Assembly (NCBI GenBank): GCA_017642895.1
Contig: JAEPON010000017.1
Coordinates: forward strand, 1-64,000
Length of the DNA: 64,000 bases
Reading direction: 5' to 3'
Source of the DNA: Roseitalea sp.
Lineage (GTDB): Bacteria > Pseudomonadota > Alphaproteobacteria > Rhizobiales > Rhizobiaceae
Shown: positions 39,103 to 48,298 of the stretch, one piece after another
How the letters are laid out: every line of letters starts with the position of its first letter
How positions within the stretch are numbered: the stretch's first letter is position 1
Notes under the pieces: generated by a model
Told to the model about the DNA's origin: nothing
What the model saw: the letters and a program-made list of their open reading frames with translations, nothing else
Database searches by the model: none
Position numbers and translations under genes: made by a program

Positions 39103-39235
39103 AGCGCGTTCGGCGAAGAGCCTGCCCCGGACTTGATCCGGGGTGGAATCACCGGAGCCGATAAGACAAGCAATAAAACAATCGGTTAGAGCGGAGCTGC
39201 GTTTCCACGAAACGCGGAAACGCTCTAGGGAGCAC
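39103..39235. repeat. REP-type palindromic repeat
   Basis: Two dyads. The first is CCCCGGA/TCCGGGG (39125-39143). The second is bounded by TAGAGCG (39187-39193) and CGCTCTA (39221-39227), with inner GCGTTTC/GAAACGC. The AGAGCG...GTTTCC unit is a frequent intergenic repeat in Rhizobiales. It may also serve as terminator for the orphan gene. Confidence 0.7.
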
Positions 39236-39322
39236 GATCGCGTCGAACCTGCCAATCGCTGGTCCGCGCCGCCGCGCTGGCCCCGTGAACCGGCAAGATG
39301 TGCCCGCAAGGCGCGGCGCCTG

Positions 39323-39979
39323 TCAGCGGAACTGCACCCCGTCGGTCCAGTGGAATTCGCCGGTTGGCCCGTCCATGACCCACAGTTCGCCCCGGGCGAT
39401 ATCGAACCAGGCGCCGTGCAGCGTCAGATCGCCCTTGTCCAGCCGTTTGCGGACGCATGCGAAGGTCTTGAGGTTGGCAATCGACTGGCGAATGCCTTCT
39501 TCCTCGACCGGCCGGTAGCTGTCCTGGTCGCCGGCATCGGTGCACACATGGTCGATCGGTTCGCGGTCGAGCCAGCCCATCCACGCCCCGATGAAGTCGT
39601 CCGGCGACAACGGTTCGGTACCGGCGCCGCCGTCCACCAGCGCGCGGATGCCGCCGCAACGCGCATGGCCCAGAACGACGATGTGCCGGACCTTCAGCCC
39701 GTTGACCGCGAATTCGAGCGCGGCGGCGATCGACAGGTTGCGTCCGTCGGTCGTGTAGGGCGGTACCAGATTGGCGACATTGCGCTGGACGAACAGCGAA
39801 CCCGGATCAGCCGAAAAGATCAGTTCCGGCGTCACCCGGCTGTCGCAGCAGGCAATGACCAGCGTGTCGGGCTTCTGGCCCTCCACCGCCAGCCGGGCAT
39901 GCTGGTAGCTGCCCTTTTCCGCCGCGCGGCCGCGAAAACCGCGATAGCCGTCCAAAAGCCTCAAAGGAAATGTGCGCAT
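39323..39979 (-). CDS. Beta-class carbonic anhydrase
   Basis: A 218-residue zinc enzyme that interconverts CO2 and bicarbonate. Zinc ligands Cys45 (in ACCDSR, with the Asp46-Arg48 dyad), His105 and Cys108 (in GHARCGG) are all present. No signal peptide, so it is cytoplasmic. It follows the SbtA-like bicarbonate transporter and SbtB-like regulator on the same strand (78-base gap), which suggests a joint bicarbonate-supply function. Confidence 0.94.
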   Translation of the reverse strand: MRTFPLRLLDGYRGFRGRAAEKGSYQHARLAVEGQKPDTLVIACCDSRVTPELIFSADPGSLFVQRNVANLVPPYTTDGRNLSIAAALEFAVNGLKVRHIVVLGHARCGGIRALVDGGAGTEPLSPDDFIGAWMGWLDREPIDHVCTDAGDQDSYRPVEEEGIRQSIANLKTFACVRKRLDKGDLTLHGAWFDIARGELWVMDGPTGEFHWTDGVQFR

Positions 39980-40057
39980 GGTCCCGCCCTTACAGGTGAA
40001 CGGGTTTAGCGCCGGGCCGTTGGCGACGGCAATTACGCTTTTCGGCTAACCACGCGG

Positions 40058-40369
40058 TCAGAATCGCTCGGGGCGCAGCACGTCCACATCGGCGATCGTG
40101 ATGATGCCCATTTGCGGTTCGAGCGCCTCGTAGATGCGGTCGATGGCGATATCGGCCTGCTCAACGGACATGACCGAGACGATCATCACCATGCGGCCGG
40201 CATCGCCGATGATCCGGTCGCGGTCCCATGTGCCCTCCGAGCCGCGACCCGAAAGCGCCGGAAAAATCGTGTATCCGGTGACCGGGACCTTGTCCAAAAC
40301 GCGGGTGATGCGGTGCATGACCGGCACTTCGCAGATCACGGTCATCTGTTTCTTGGCATGGGTCTTCAT
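40058..40369 (-). CDS. sbtB: PII-like protein, SbtB family
   Basis: A 103-residue small protein with a PII-like ferredoxin fold (MTVICEVPVMHRITRVLDKVPVTGYTIF, GRGSEG in the T-loop, C-terminal IADVDVLRPERF). Cyanobacterial SbtB binds adenine nucleotides including cAMP and gates the bicarbonate transporter SbtA. Here it follows an SbtA-like permease by 15 bases, so the assignment is from fold plus context. Confidence 0.82.
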   Translation of the reverse strand: MKTHAKKQMTVICEVPVMHRITRVLDKVPVTGYTIFPALSGRGSEGTWDRDRIIGDAGRMVMIVSVMSVEQADIAIDRIYEALEPQMGIITIADVDVLRPERF

Positions 40370-40384
40370 GATCGGATCGCTCGC

Positions 40385-41377
40385 TTATCCGCCTGTGACC
40401 AGCCGCGCCACCGCCGCATAGGCCGGAATGCCGATGGTCAGGTTCATGGGGAAGGTAACACCGAGCGACAGCGACAGGTAGATCGAGGGTCGCGCCTCGG
40501 GCAGCGCCAGGCGCATCGCCGCCGGAACCGCGATGTACGAGGCACTGGCGGCCAGCGTCATCAAGAGCGCGACGCCGCCCGGCGACAGGCCGGCGACCAG
40601 CGCGAACGGCAACGCCATCGCCGCGCCGATGAACGGCATGAAAAGACCGAAGCCGACAAGCCGCGCATCGAGCACCTTGCGCGCCTGCGCCATGCCGCGC
40701 CCGGCCACAGCGCCCATGTCGAGCAGGAACAGGCACAAAACGCCGGTGAACGGAACGACGATGAAGCCTTCGATGGCCGCCATGCCCTCGGCCCCGGTCA
40801 CCGCGCCAATGACGAACGCGCCCATCAAGACGACCACCGAAGAGTTCAGGAACACCTCCTGCAACAACCCTTCGTCGGCATCGGGATCGGCGGCCTTTCT
40901 CTGCTTGGCTGCCGAGCGCGCCAGGAACAGCGCAACGAGGATCGCCGGCGTTTCCATCGCGGCGGCAACGGCGACCATGAAGCCTTCGGGCTCGAGCCCG
41001 ATGGAACGCACGGCTTGCGTGGCGGCAACGAAGGTGACGATCGAGATCGACCCGTAATGGGCGGCAGCGGCGGCCGCATCAATGCGCGGCAGTTTTGAGA
41101 TGCGCTGCAAGATGAAGAAGGCGACCAGCGGGATCAGCGCCGACAGGATGATGCCGGCCAGAAGCGCCAGGATCAGCGCCAGCGTCAACCCCTCGGCGGC
41201 GAGCGCGACGCCGCCTTTGAAGCCGATGGCAAGCATCAGATAGATCGACAGCGTCTTGGCGACCGCCTCGGGCAGCGTCAGTTGCGAGCCGGCGATCGAG
41301 CCGGCAAAGCCCAGAATGAAAAACAGCACGGGCGGCGACAGGATGTTGGCCGCGGCAAGCTGTAAAATGGCTTCCAT
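40385..41377 (-). CDS. sbtA: Sodium-dependent bicarbonate transporter, SbtA-like
   Basis: A 330-residue membrane protein with about ten hydrophobic helices in an inverted repeat (LFFILGFAGSIAGSQLTLPE in the first half; LDMGAVAGRGMAQ in the second). The SSISIVTF-type segment is GSISIVTFVAATQ. These fit the SbtA/DUF897 bicarbonate-sodium symporter family. The ATG at 41377 gives MEAILQLAAANILSPP, a family-like start. It leads sbtA-sbtB-carbonic anhydrase. Bicarbonate as substrate is inferred. Confidence 0.85.
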   Translation of the reverse strand: MEAILQLAAANILSPPVLFFILGFAGSIAGSQLTLPEAVAKTLSIYLMLAIGFKGGVALAAEGLTLALILALLAGIILSALIPLVAFFILQRISKLPRIDAAAAAAHYGSISIVTFVAATQAVRSIGLEPEGFMVAVAAAMETPAILVALFLARSAAKQRKAADPDADEGLLQEVFLNSSVVVLMGAFVIGAVTGAEGMAAIEGFIVVPFTGVLCLFLLDMGAVAGRGMAQARKVLDARLVGFGLFMPFIGAAMALPFALVAGLSPGGVALLMTLAASASYIAVPAAMRLALPEARPSIYLSLSLGVTFPMNLTIGIPAYAAVARLVTGG

Positions 41378-41524
41378 GGACGCGCTTTCCGTGGACGGGA
41401 CGGCATCGCGCCCCCGCGCGACACAAAAGGTGGACGCCTCTATAAAGACGCGCCGGACGCCGCACAAGCCGCCGGGCGCCGGGTGCCCCTTGATCCGTGC
41501 CGCCGCATTGCCATCTTTGCCGGC

Positions 41525-42610
41525 ATGACACGACGTGGCTTTTTCAGATGGTTGGGGATTGGCGGTCTGCTTGCTGCGGGCGGCGCGTTCGCCGTGCGCC
41601 GCGCCAATGCCGGCAATCCCTACTACTCGGGGCCGGCGGCTTCAAACTTCGATGGCCGCACATTCTTCAATCCCGGCGGCGACGAGCCGCGCGGGTTCAC
41701 GGACCTTTTGCGCTGGCAGCTTGGCGGCGGCAAGGAGCCCTGGCCGGAGACCTATCCGAGCCCGTTCGAACCGGCCAAGCCCGAACCGCGCATGGGCGGC
41801 GACGGGCTGAGGGTCACCATGGTCGGACACGCCACCATGCTGGTGCAGGTTGCGGGCCTCAACCTCCTGACCGACCCGGTCTGGTCCGAACGGGTCAGCC
41901 CGTTTTCCTTTGCCGGCCCCTATCGGCGCAATGCGCCGGGCATCGCGTTCGACGACCTGCCGCCGATCGATGCCGTGCTTTTGACGCATAACCACTACGA
42001 CCATCTCGATCTGGCGACGCTCGAACGACTTGTCGCGGCGCACGATCCGCACATCGTCACGCCGCTCGGCAACGACACGATCATCCGTCAGACGGCACCG
42101 ACGGCGCGCTTGTCCACCGGCAATTGGGGCGATGTGGTGCGGCTTGGCGACAGCGCCCGGGTGCATATCGAACCGGCCCATCACTGGTCGGCGCGCGGCG
42201 GCAACGACCGCCGCATGGCGCTGTGGTCGGCCTTCGTGATCGAGACGCCGGCAGGCAAAATCTACCATGTCGGCGACACCGGGTTTCACGACGGCATCAA
42301 CTATCGCGCGGCCGGCGAAAAGCATGGCGGGTTCCGCCTCGCGCTTCTGCCGATCGGCGCCTATGAGCCGCGCTGGTTCATGCAAGGCCAGCACCAGAAT
42401 CCCTTCGAAGCGGTGCAGGGGATGGCCCTGTGCCGGGCTGCCCACACGGCCGGCCATCATTGGGGCACGTTCCGGCTGACCAACGAGGCGGTCGAAGCAC
42501 CGTTGCAGGCGCTTGAGGGAGCACTGCAGAATGTCGGCATCACGCCTGACCGCTTTCAGCCGATGCGGCCCGGCCAGGTATGGGACGTGCCCTCCGGCGC
42601 AACGGCCTGA
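41525..42610 (+). CDS. MBL-fold metallohydrolase, NAPE-PLD-like, Tat-type leader
   Basis: A 361-residue protein. The N-terminus TRRGFFRWLGIGGLLAAGGAF reads as a twin-arginine signal. The metallo-beta-lactamase fold has the motif HNHYDH (155-160), a later PAHHWS and GDTGFHDG, matching the NAPE-phospholipase-D/UlaG-like branch. Expected to be a zinc hydrolase, perhaps on phospholipid-type phosphodiesters, in the periplasm. The ATG at 41525 is preferred over 41483, which would put charged residues before the signal. Confidence 0.85.
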   Translation: MTRRGFFRWLGIGGLLAAGGAFAVRRANAGNPYYSGPAASNFDGRTFFNPGGDEPRGFTDLLRWQLGGGKEPWPETYPSPFEPAKPEPRMGGDGLRVTMVGHATMLVQVAGLNLLTDPVWSERVSPFSFAGPYRRNAPGIAFDDLPPIDAVLLTHNHYDHLDLATLERLVAAHDPHIVTPLGNDTIIRQTAPTARLSTGNWGDVVRLGDSARVHIEPAHHWSARGGNDRRMALWSAFVIETPAGKIYHVGDTGFHDGINYRAAGEKHGGFRLALLPIGAYEPRWFMQGQHQNPFEAVQGMALCRAAHTAGHHWGTFRLTNEAVEAPLQALEGALQNVGITPDRFQPMRPGQVWDVPSGATA

Positions 42611-42709
42611 CGAGGATCAGGACGCTGGACTGGCAATCGGCGTACCGATCCGCCATATAGGCGGCGTCATTGCTTAACCCGATAATGCGCCCGACGGATG
42701 CGGCGAACC

Positions 42710-43615
42710 ATGGCGATCAACGTCGAATTTGCGAAGATGAACGGTCTGGGCAACCAGATCATCGTGGCCGACATGCGCGGCCGCGCCGATGCGTTCACGC
42801 CGCACGCCGCCGTGGCGCTCAACCATGATCCGGCGACCGCCTTCGACCAGATCATGGCGATCCACGATCCGGCGACGGACGGCACCGACGCCTTTCTACG
42901 CATCTACAACAATGACGGCTCGGAAGCGGGCGCGTGCGGAAACGGCACGCGCTGCGTCGTTCAGGCGTTGGCAGCCGAAACGGGCAAGTCGGCCTTCACC
43001 TTCCAGACCATTGCCGGCCTTCTTGACGCGTCCGAAAAAGAAAACGGCATGGTATCGGTCGACATGGGCCGGCCGCGCTTCCGCTGGGACCAGATCCCGC
43101 TCGAAGAGGAATTTGCCGACACGACCGGCATCGAACTGCAGATCGGTCCGATCGACGCGCCGGTTCTGCACACGCCGTCGGTCGCCAGCGTGGGCAATCC
43201 GCACGCCGTCTTCTGGGTCGACAGGGATGTCTGGTCCTACGATCTCGACCGCTTTGGTCCGCTGCTGGAGAACCATCCGATCTTTCCCGACCGCGCCAAC
43301 ATCACGATCGCGCGCGTCATCGGTCCCGAACATCTGATCATCCGCACCTGGGAACGCGGCGCCGGGCTGACAAAGGCCTGCGGCTCCGGCGCGTGCGCGA
43401 CGCTGGTCTGCGCCGCCCGCAAGGGGCTGACCGGCCGGATGGCGACCGTCACGGTTCCGGGCGGCGACCTCTTGATCGAATGGCGCGACGACGATCACGT
43501 GATCATGACCGGACCAGCCGAACACGAGTTTTCCGGCCTGCTCGATCCCGCAACGGGCCAGTGGCAGCGGCAGATCGAGGGCGACAATGACAATGCCGGC
43601 ACGGAGACCGGCTGA
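42710..43615 (+). CDS. dapF: Diaminopimelate epimerase
   Basis: A 301-residue enzyme that converts LL- to meso-diaminopimelate for lysine and peptidoglycan. Both catalytic cysteines are present: Cys76 in ACGNGTRC and Cys224 in [20 protein letters not shown] opens the protein as usual. ATG 42698 is an alternative four codons upstream; neither has a strong ribosome site. It provides the substrate of lysA at 7912. It overlaps mtaB by one base. Confidence 0.96.
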   Translation: MAINVEFAKMNGLGNQIIVADMRGRADAFTPHAAVALNHDPATAFDQIMAIHDPATDGTDAFLRIYNNDGSEAGACGNGTRCVVQALAAETGKSAFTFQTIAGLLDASEKENGMVSVDMGRPRFRWDQIPLEEEFADTTGIELQIGPIDAPVLHTPSVASVGNPHAVFWVDRDVWSYDLDRFGPLLENHPIFPDRANITIARVIGPEHLIIRTWERGAGLTKACGSGACATLVCAARKGLTGRMATVTVPGGDLLIEWRDDDHVIMTGPAEHEFSGLLDPATGQWQRQIEGDNDNAGTETG

Positions 43616-44907
43616 TGGCCATCGACGTCAAGACCTTCGGCTGCCGCCTGAACGCCTATGAGGGCGAGATCGTGCGGCGCGAGGCGGACGCCGCCGGCCT
43701 TGGCGCGCTGGAGGGCGGCGCGGTGGTCATCAACACATGCGCGGTGACCGGTGAGGCGGTGCGCCAGGCCAAACAGGCGATTCGGCGCGCGCGGCGTGAA
43801 AACCCCGATGCCCGCATCATCGTCACCGGCTGCGCGGCGCAGACCGAGCCGGAGAGCTTCGCCGGCATGGACGAAGTCGATCTTATCATCGGCAATGACG
43901 ACAAGCTGAGGGCGCAGTCTTATCGCGCCCTGCCCGATTTCGGCGTCAACAGCGCCGAGAAAGTGCGGGTCAACGACATATTCGAGGTGCGCGAAACGGC
44001 CGCGCACATGGTCGAAAGCATTGAGGGGCGCACGCGCGCTTTCGTGCAGGTTCAAAATGGCTGCGATCATCGCTGCACCTTCTGCATCATCCCCTATGGC
44101 CGCGGCCATTCCCGTTCGGTGCCAATGGGCGCCGTGGTCGACCAGGTCCGACGGCTGGTCGACAATGGATACCGGGAAGTCGTGCTGACTGGGGTCGACC
44201 TGACCTCCTACGGGCCGGACCTGCCGGGCAGCCCGTCGCTCGGCAAACTCGTCAAGACGATACTCGGTCAAGTGCCTGACTTGTGGCGCCTGCGCCTGTC
44301 GTCGATCGACTCGATCGAGGCCGACGACGCGCTGTTCGATGCCATCGCCACCGAACAGCGCCTGATGCCGCATTTCCATCTGTCCATGCAGCATGGTGAC
44401 GATCTGATCTTGAAGCGCATGAAGCGCCGGCACTTGCGAGCCCACTCGATCGACTTCTCCAACACCATCCGCCGCCTGCGTCCCGACGCCTCGTTCGGTG
44501 CGGACATGATCGCCGGCTTTCCGACCGAGACCGAAGCCATGTTCGAGGGTGCGCTGTCGATCATCGATGCGTGCGGGCTCGCGCGGGTCCATGTGTTCCC
44601 CTTCTCGCCGCGCGCCGGCACGCCGGCGGCGAAGATGCCCCAACTCGACCGGGCATTGGTCAAGGACCGCGCCGCCCGGCTTCGCCATAAGGCCGATCAG
44701 GCCTGGCAGGCCCATTTGGATGCCTTGGACGGGACGATCCAGCCGGTGCTGCTGGAAAAGCCAGACTTCGGTCGGACGCCGGATTTCACGCCGGCGCGGC
44801 TGGCCGGCCATGCGAACATGCCGGGCGCGATGGTGACGACGGCCATAGCAAGCCATGACGGCACGGTCCTGACCGGTTCGGCCGCCATGGCCGAGGCAGC
44901 GGAGTAG
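43615..44907 (+). CDS. mtaB: tRNA t6A37 methylthiotransferase MtaB
   Basis: A 430-residue radical-SAM enzyme that adds a methylthio group to t6A37 in tRNA. The radical-SAM cluster motif is C150DHRC154TFC157. The N-terminal UPF0004 cluster cysteines include Cys10 (KTFGCRLN), one in INTCAVTGEA and one in TGCAAQ. A C-terminal TRAM-like segment is short. Start overlaps the dapF stop (TGATG) and ftsY starts three bases after its end: dapF-mtaB-ftsY-ispZ form one operon. Confidence 0.94.
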   Translation: MAIDVKTFGCRLNAYEGEIVRREADAAGLGALEGGAVVINTCAVTGEAVRQAKQAIRRARRENPDARIIVTGCAAQTEPESFAGMDEVDLIIGNDDKLRAQSYRALPDFGVNSAEKVRVNDIFEVRETAAHMVESIEGRTRAFVQVQNGCDHRCTFCIIPYGRGHSRSVPMGAVVDQVRRLVDNGYREVVLTGVDLTSYGPDLPGSPSLGKLVKTILGQVPDLWRLRLSSIDSIEADDALFDAIATEQRLMPHFHLSMQHGDDLILKRMKRRHLRAHSIDFSNTIRRLRPDASFGADMIAGFPTETEAMFEGALSIIDACGLARVHVFPFSPRAGTPAAKMPQLDRALVKDRAARLRHKADQAWQAHLDALDGTIQPVLLEKPDFGRTPDFTPARLAGHANMPGAMVTTAIASHDGTVLTGSAAMAEAAE

Positions 44908-44910
44908 CCG

Positions 44911-46416
44911 ATGGCCGGTTTCCTCAAGCGCATCTTCTCGTTCGGCAAGAAGAAGGTCGAAGAGACACCCGATCCGGCCGCCCTGGAGGAGGGGACAAAG
45001 GCCGAGGCGGCTGATCTCGCCACGCCAACGGCGGCCGAAATGGTCGAGGAAGCCGTCACCGCGCAGAACGATGATCCGGGCCAGCCGTCCGAAGTCCCGC
45101 CACCGGCCCCGGTCGAAGTCCCGCCGGAGCCGGCCCCTGCGCCGGTGCAGCCGGAACCCGAAATCCCCCAGACGCCCGAGCCCGAGCCGGGCCAGCCGGA
45201 CGAAGTGCCGGTCGAGCCGGTTCCCGAGGCGCCGCCTGCGCCCGGGCCCGCCGCCCCGCCGGAGGTGCCCGCCGAACCCGAACCGGCCCCGCCGACCGCG
45301 CCCGAAAGGCCCGAACCCGTTGTCCCCGAAGTCCCGGTGACGCCGGAACCGCCGCCTGCGGTCGAACCGCCATCGGTGCCCGTCACACCGCCGGAGCTGG
45401 CGCCGGACGACCTGCCCGCCGCCGCACGCACGGTGACGATCGGCGACGACCCACGGCCCGTCGCGCCGGTGGAAACGGAGCAGACAAAGGGCTGGCTCGC
45501 CCGCCTGACCTCGGGCCTGTCGCGCTCCTCGCGCCAGCTCGGCGACAACATCGCCAGCGTCTTCACCAAGCGCAAACTGGACGACGACACGCTTGAGGAA
45601 CTCGAGGACATTTTGATCCAGGCCGATCTGGGTATCGAGACGGCGATGCGGGTCACCGATGCGCTGGCCTCCACCCGGCTTGGCCGGGATGTGTCCACCG
45701 AAGAGGTCCGATCCGTGATGGCGGCCGAAATCGAAAAGGTGCTCGGCCCTGTCGCTATGCCGCTCGAACTCGACCTTTCCGTCAAGCCGCATGTCATCCT
45801 CGTCGTCGGCGTCAATGGGACTGGCAAGACGACCACGATCGGCAAGCTCGCCGCCAAGCTGCGCGCTGCCGGCCTTTCGGTGACGCTCGGCGCCGGCGAC
45901 ACGTTCCGCGCCGCAGCCATCGAGCAGCTCAAGATCTGGTCCGAACGCACCGGCTCGGCCTTTGTCGGCACCAAACTGGGGGCGGACGCGGCGGGCCTTG
46001 CCTATGATGCCTATGAGCAGGCGCGCGATAACGGATCGGACGTGGTCATCATCGACACGGCTGGGCGTCTGCAGAACAAGGCCGAACTGATGGACGAGCT
46101 GGCCAAGATCGTCCGCGTCCTGCAAAAACACGACCCGGACGCGCCACACACGGTCCTGCAGACGCTCGATGCGACCACCGGCCAGAACGCGCTCAGCCAG
46201 GTCGAGATCTTCCGCAATGTGGCCGGGGTCAACGGGCTGGTGATGACCAAGCTCGATGGAACCGCGCGCGGCGGAATTCTCGTCGCCATATCTGCAAAAT
46301 TTAATTTACCTGTCTACTTTATAGGGGTGGGCGAGGGCGTCGACGATCTCGAACCGTTCCGCGCCGCCGATTTCGCGCATGCGATTGCCGGCACGCCCGT
46401 CCATGAGGATGCCTGA
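44911..46416 (+). CDS. ftsY: SRP receptor FtsY
   Basis: A 501-residue SRP receptor GTPase. After a basic start (KRIFSFGKKKVEE) comes a long acidic Pro/Glu/Val-rich domain (about 20-190), the membrane-association A domain, then the N-helix bundle and G domain with G1 GVNGTGKTTT (300-309), DTFRAAA, DTAGR and TKLDGTARGG. It pairs with Ffh (36461). The G-terminal end runs straight into the next ORF. Confidence 0.96.
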   Translation: MAGFLKRIFSFGKKKVEETPDPAALEEGTKAEAADLATPTAAEMVEEAVTAQNDDPGQPSEVPPPAPVEVPPEPAPAPVQPEPEIPQTPEPEPGQPDEVPVEPVPEAPPAPGPAAPPEVPAEPEPAPPTAPERPEPVVPEVPVTPEPPPAVEPPSVPVTPPELAPDDLPAAARTVTIGDDPRPVAPVETEQTKGWLARLTSGLSRSSRQLGDNIASVFTKRKLDDDTLEELEDILIQADLGIETAMRVTDALASTRLGRDVSTEEVRSVMAAEIEKVLGPVAMPLELDLSVKPHVILVVGVNGTGKTTTIGKLAAKLRAAGLSVTLGAGDTFRAAAIEQLKIWSERTGSAFVGTKLGADAAGLAYDAYEQARDNGSDVVIIDTAGRLQNKAELMDELAKIVRVLQKHDPDAPHTVLQTLDATTGQNALSQVEIFRNVAGVNGLVMTKLDGTARGGILVAISAKFNLPVYFIGVGEGVDDLEPFRAADFAHAIAGTPVHEDA

Positions 46417-47061
46417 ATGGCTGACGAAGCAACAATGGCGCCAGCGCCCAAGGAGAAACCGGCAAGCAGCCCGGCCCTGAAGCTTGCGCTCGAATTCGGC
46501 CCGCTGCTGGCGTTTTTCTTTGCCAATGCGCGCGGTGAATGGCTGGCGGGAAAGGTCGGGTTTCTGGGGGCGCTTGGCGAACCCATCTTCGTTGCGACCG
46601 CCGTCTTCATGGTGGCGACCGTCATTTCCCTGTCCTTGTCGTGGGCGCTGACGCGAACCATCCCGATCATGCCGCTGGTCGCCGGCGTCGTGGTGCTGAT
46701 CTTCGGCGCGCTGACGCTTTGGCTGCACGATGAACTGTTCATCAAGATCAAGCCGACCATCGTCAACGGCCTGTTTGCGGCGCTGCTGCTCGGCGGCCTG
46801 TTCATCTTCCGCGTGTCGCTGCTGCGCTACGTCTTCGACACCGCATTCCGGATTGATGAGGAAGGCTGGCACAAGCTGACCATCCGATGGGGCCTGTTTC
46901 TGGCCTTCATGGCGCTGGTCAACGAGGTGCTGTGGCGCAATTTCTCGACCGATTTCTGGGTCGCCTTCAAGGTGTGGGGCAATCTGCCGATCACGCTGGC
47001 CTTCACGCTCGCCCAGATGCCTTTGATCATGCGCCATTCGCTCGACGACGAGGACGAGTAG
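46417..47061 (+). CDS. Septation protein A / YciB family inner membrane protein
   Basis: A 214-residue protein with about five membrane helices and the family segments [18 protein letters not shown] and [32 protein letters not shown]. YciB/IspZ proteins affect septation and envelope synthesis. The ATG begins directly after the ftsY stop (no gap), a conserved pairing in Rhizobiales. Confidence 0.93.
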   Translation: MADEATMAPAPKEKPASSPALKLALEFGPLLAFFFANARGEWLAGKVGFLGALGEPIFVATAVFMVATVISLSLSWALTRTIPIMPLVAGVVVLIFGALTLWLHDELFIKIKPTIVNGLFAALLLGGLFIFRVSLLRYVFDTAFRIDEEGWHKLTIRWGLFLAFMALVNEVLWRNFSTDFWVAFKVWGNLPITLAFTLAQMPLIMRHSLDDEDE

Positions 47062-47136
47062 AACGTTCTGTTACGAGATTGGACCATTCTGCCGGCGCAG
47101 GTTTGGTTCAATCCCATGACAGAACGCTCTGGCGAC

Positions 47137-47643
47137 TCACTTGCCGGCGTTTTCCCGCAACACCTTGCGGATATAGGTGTTGGCCGAGCGAAAATGGCTT
47201 GGCCCGGACGCCTCCGCCCATCGGCCGAGCGTCCAGTTGTTCATCCAGGGATAGAGCCCCTTGACGTAAAGCAGGTCGTCGTCGTTTTCGGCGATGAACG
47301 CGCGCAACCGCGCCGCAGCGGCGTCGAACTCGGCACGCAACTCGGACCAGGGCCGATGGTTGGCACTCTCGTAGATCGGCGCATTGTAGGCTTTGAGCTG
47401 GTTCCACTTGACACCCGGTGCCGGCGTTTCGACGGGTTGTCCGGCAACGCCGCCCTCATACCAGTCAAAGAACAGGCCGATCCAATGGGCCCGATGGGCG
47501 ATCACGCCCTTGATCGTCGCCGGATCGGCCGCCGTGTGCCGGTTGGCTGACTCCTCATCGACACCATCAAGCGTCTTTTGGAGCTTGGCCAGGTCCTTGT
47601 CGAAGACGGCCAGGAGATCTTGCTTGTTTGTGGCGGCAGGCAT
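47137..47643 (-). CDS. ClbS/DfsB-like four-helix bundle protein
   Basis: A 168-residue protein of the DinB/ClbS fold. The start NKQDLLAVFDKDLAKLQKTLDG, the IKGVIAHRAHWIGLFFDWYEGG segment and YPWMNNWTLGRWAEASGPSHF are typical of ClbS/DfsB. ClbS hydrolyses the colibactin cyclopropane and protects DNA; there is no colibactin-type cluster here, so the function is uncertain. ATG 47643 has GGAG 6 bases upstream. It is convergent with ispZ. Confidence 0.78.
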   Translation of the reverse strand: MPAATNKQDLLAVFDKDLAKLQKTLDGVDEESANRHTAADPATIKGVIAHRAHWIGLFFDWYEGGVAGQPVETPAPGVKWNQLKAYNAPIYESANHRPWSELRAEFDAAAARLRAFIAENDDDLLYVKGLYPWMNNWTLGRWAEASGPSHFRSANTYIRKVLRENAGK

Positions 47644-47708
47644 GGCGAACTCCAATGGATGAGACATCTCCATCGTGCCCGTTTTGCGCCAGGGGTCCTT
47701 GAGCCGGA

Positions 47709-48236
47709 TCAATCGGGCATGACGGGGTTGCCAAAAGGTGCCTGCCCGTCGCCCTTGTCCAGCGCGCGCTGATGGCCCAGCATCCAGTGGACCGTCGGAA
47801 AAGCCAGATCGTCCCAGGGGATGGTGTCCCAGTCAAACAGCGCCGTTTCCAGGCTTTCGACGCCCGGCGAGAACCGGCCGTCGGCGAGCGTTGCCCGGTA
47901 GATCAGTTGCACCTGGCTGAGGCGGCGCACGGTGTAGAGCGCCAGAAGACCATGCAATTCAAGGTCCGCATTGGCCTCTTCGCGCGCTTCGCGGCGCGCA
48001 CCCTCCTCCGGTGTTTCGCCCTGTTCCAGATAGCCGGCGGGCACGGTCCAATATCCCCGCCGCGGCTCGATCGCCCGACGGCACAGCAGCACCTTGCCCG
48101 AATGCAAGACGACCGAACCAACAACGATCTTGGGGTTCTGATAGGCGACATAGCCGCAATGATCGCAGACGTCACGCGGGTGGGTATCGCCCTGCGGCGT
48201 GGTCTTTGAAAAGCGCTGGTCCAGCCGATCGTTCAC
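47709..48236 (-). CDS. NUDIX hydrolase with N-terminal zinc-ribbon remnant
   Basis: A protein of about 175 residues. CDHCGYVAYQNPKIVVGSVV is the zinc-ribbon/NUDIX junction seen in NudC-like proteins, but only one CxxC pair is present. The NUDIX box is GYLEQGETPEEGARREAREEA. It probably cleaves nucleoside-diphosphate derivatives; the SQPWPFPxS motif of true NudC (NADH pyrophosphatase) is not seen. The start is a GTG at 48236 or TTG at 48245; neither has a clear ribosome site. Confidence 0.82.
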   Translation of the reverse strand: MNDRLDQRFSKTTPQGDTHPRDVCDHCGYVAYQNPKIVVGSVVLHSGKVLLCRRAIEPRRGYWTVPAGYLEQGETPEEGARREAREEANADLELHGLLALYTVRRLSQVQLIYRATLADGRFSPGVESLETALFDWDTIPWDDLAFPTVHWMLGHQRALDKGDGQAPFGNPVMPD

Positions 48237-48298
48237 GAAACACAATCTAGCCCGCCCAAACGGCGAGCGCCATGGCCGTGATCATCGCAGGCTGGAAA

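Noticed and set aside
43495-46149. An 884-codon open frame on the minus strand opposite dapF, mtaB and ftsY
   Set aside because: It spans three well-identified genes and encodes an Arg/Gly/His-rich product with no homology features.
47064-47126. Bidirectional terminator between ispZ and the ClbS-like gene
   Set aside because: The CGTTCTGT/ACAGAACG arms are 47 bases apart with no U tract; too loose to call.
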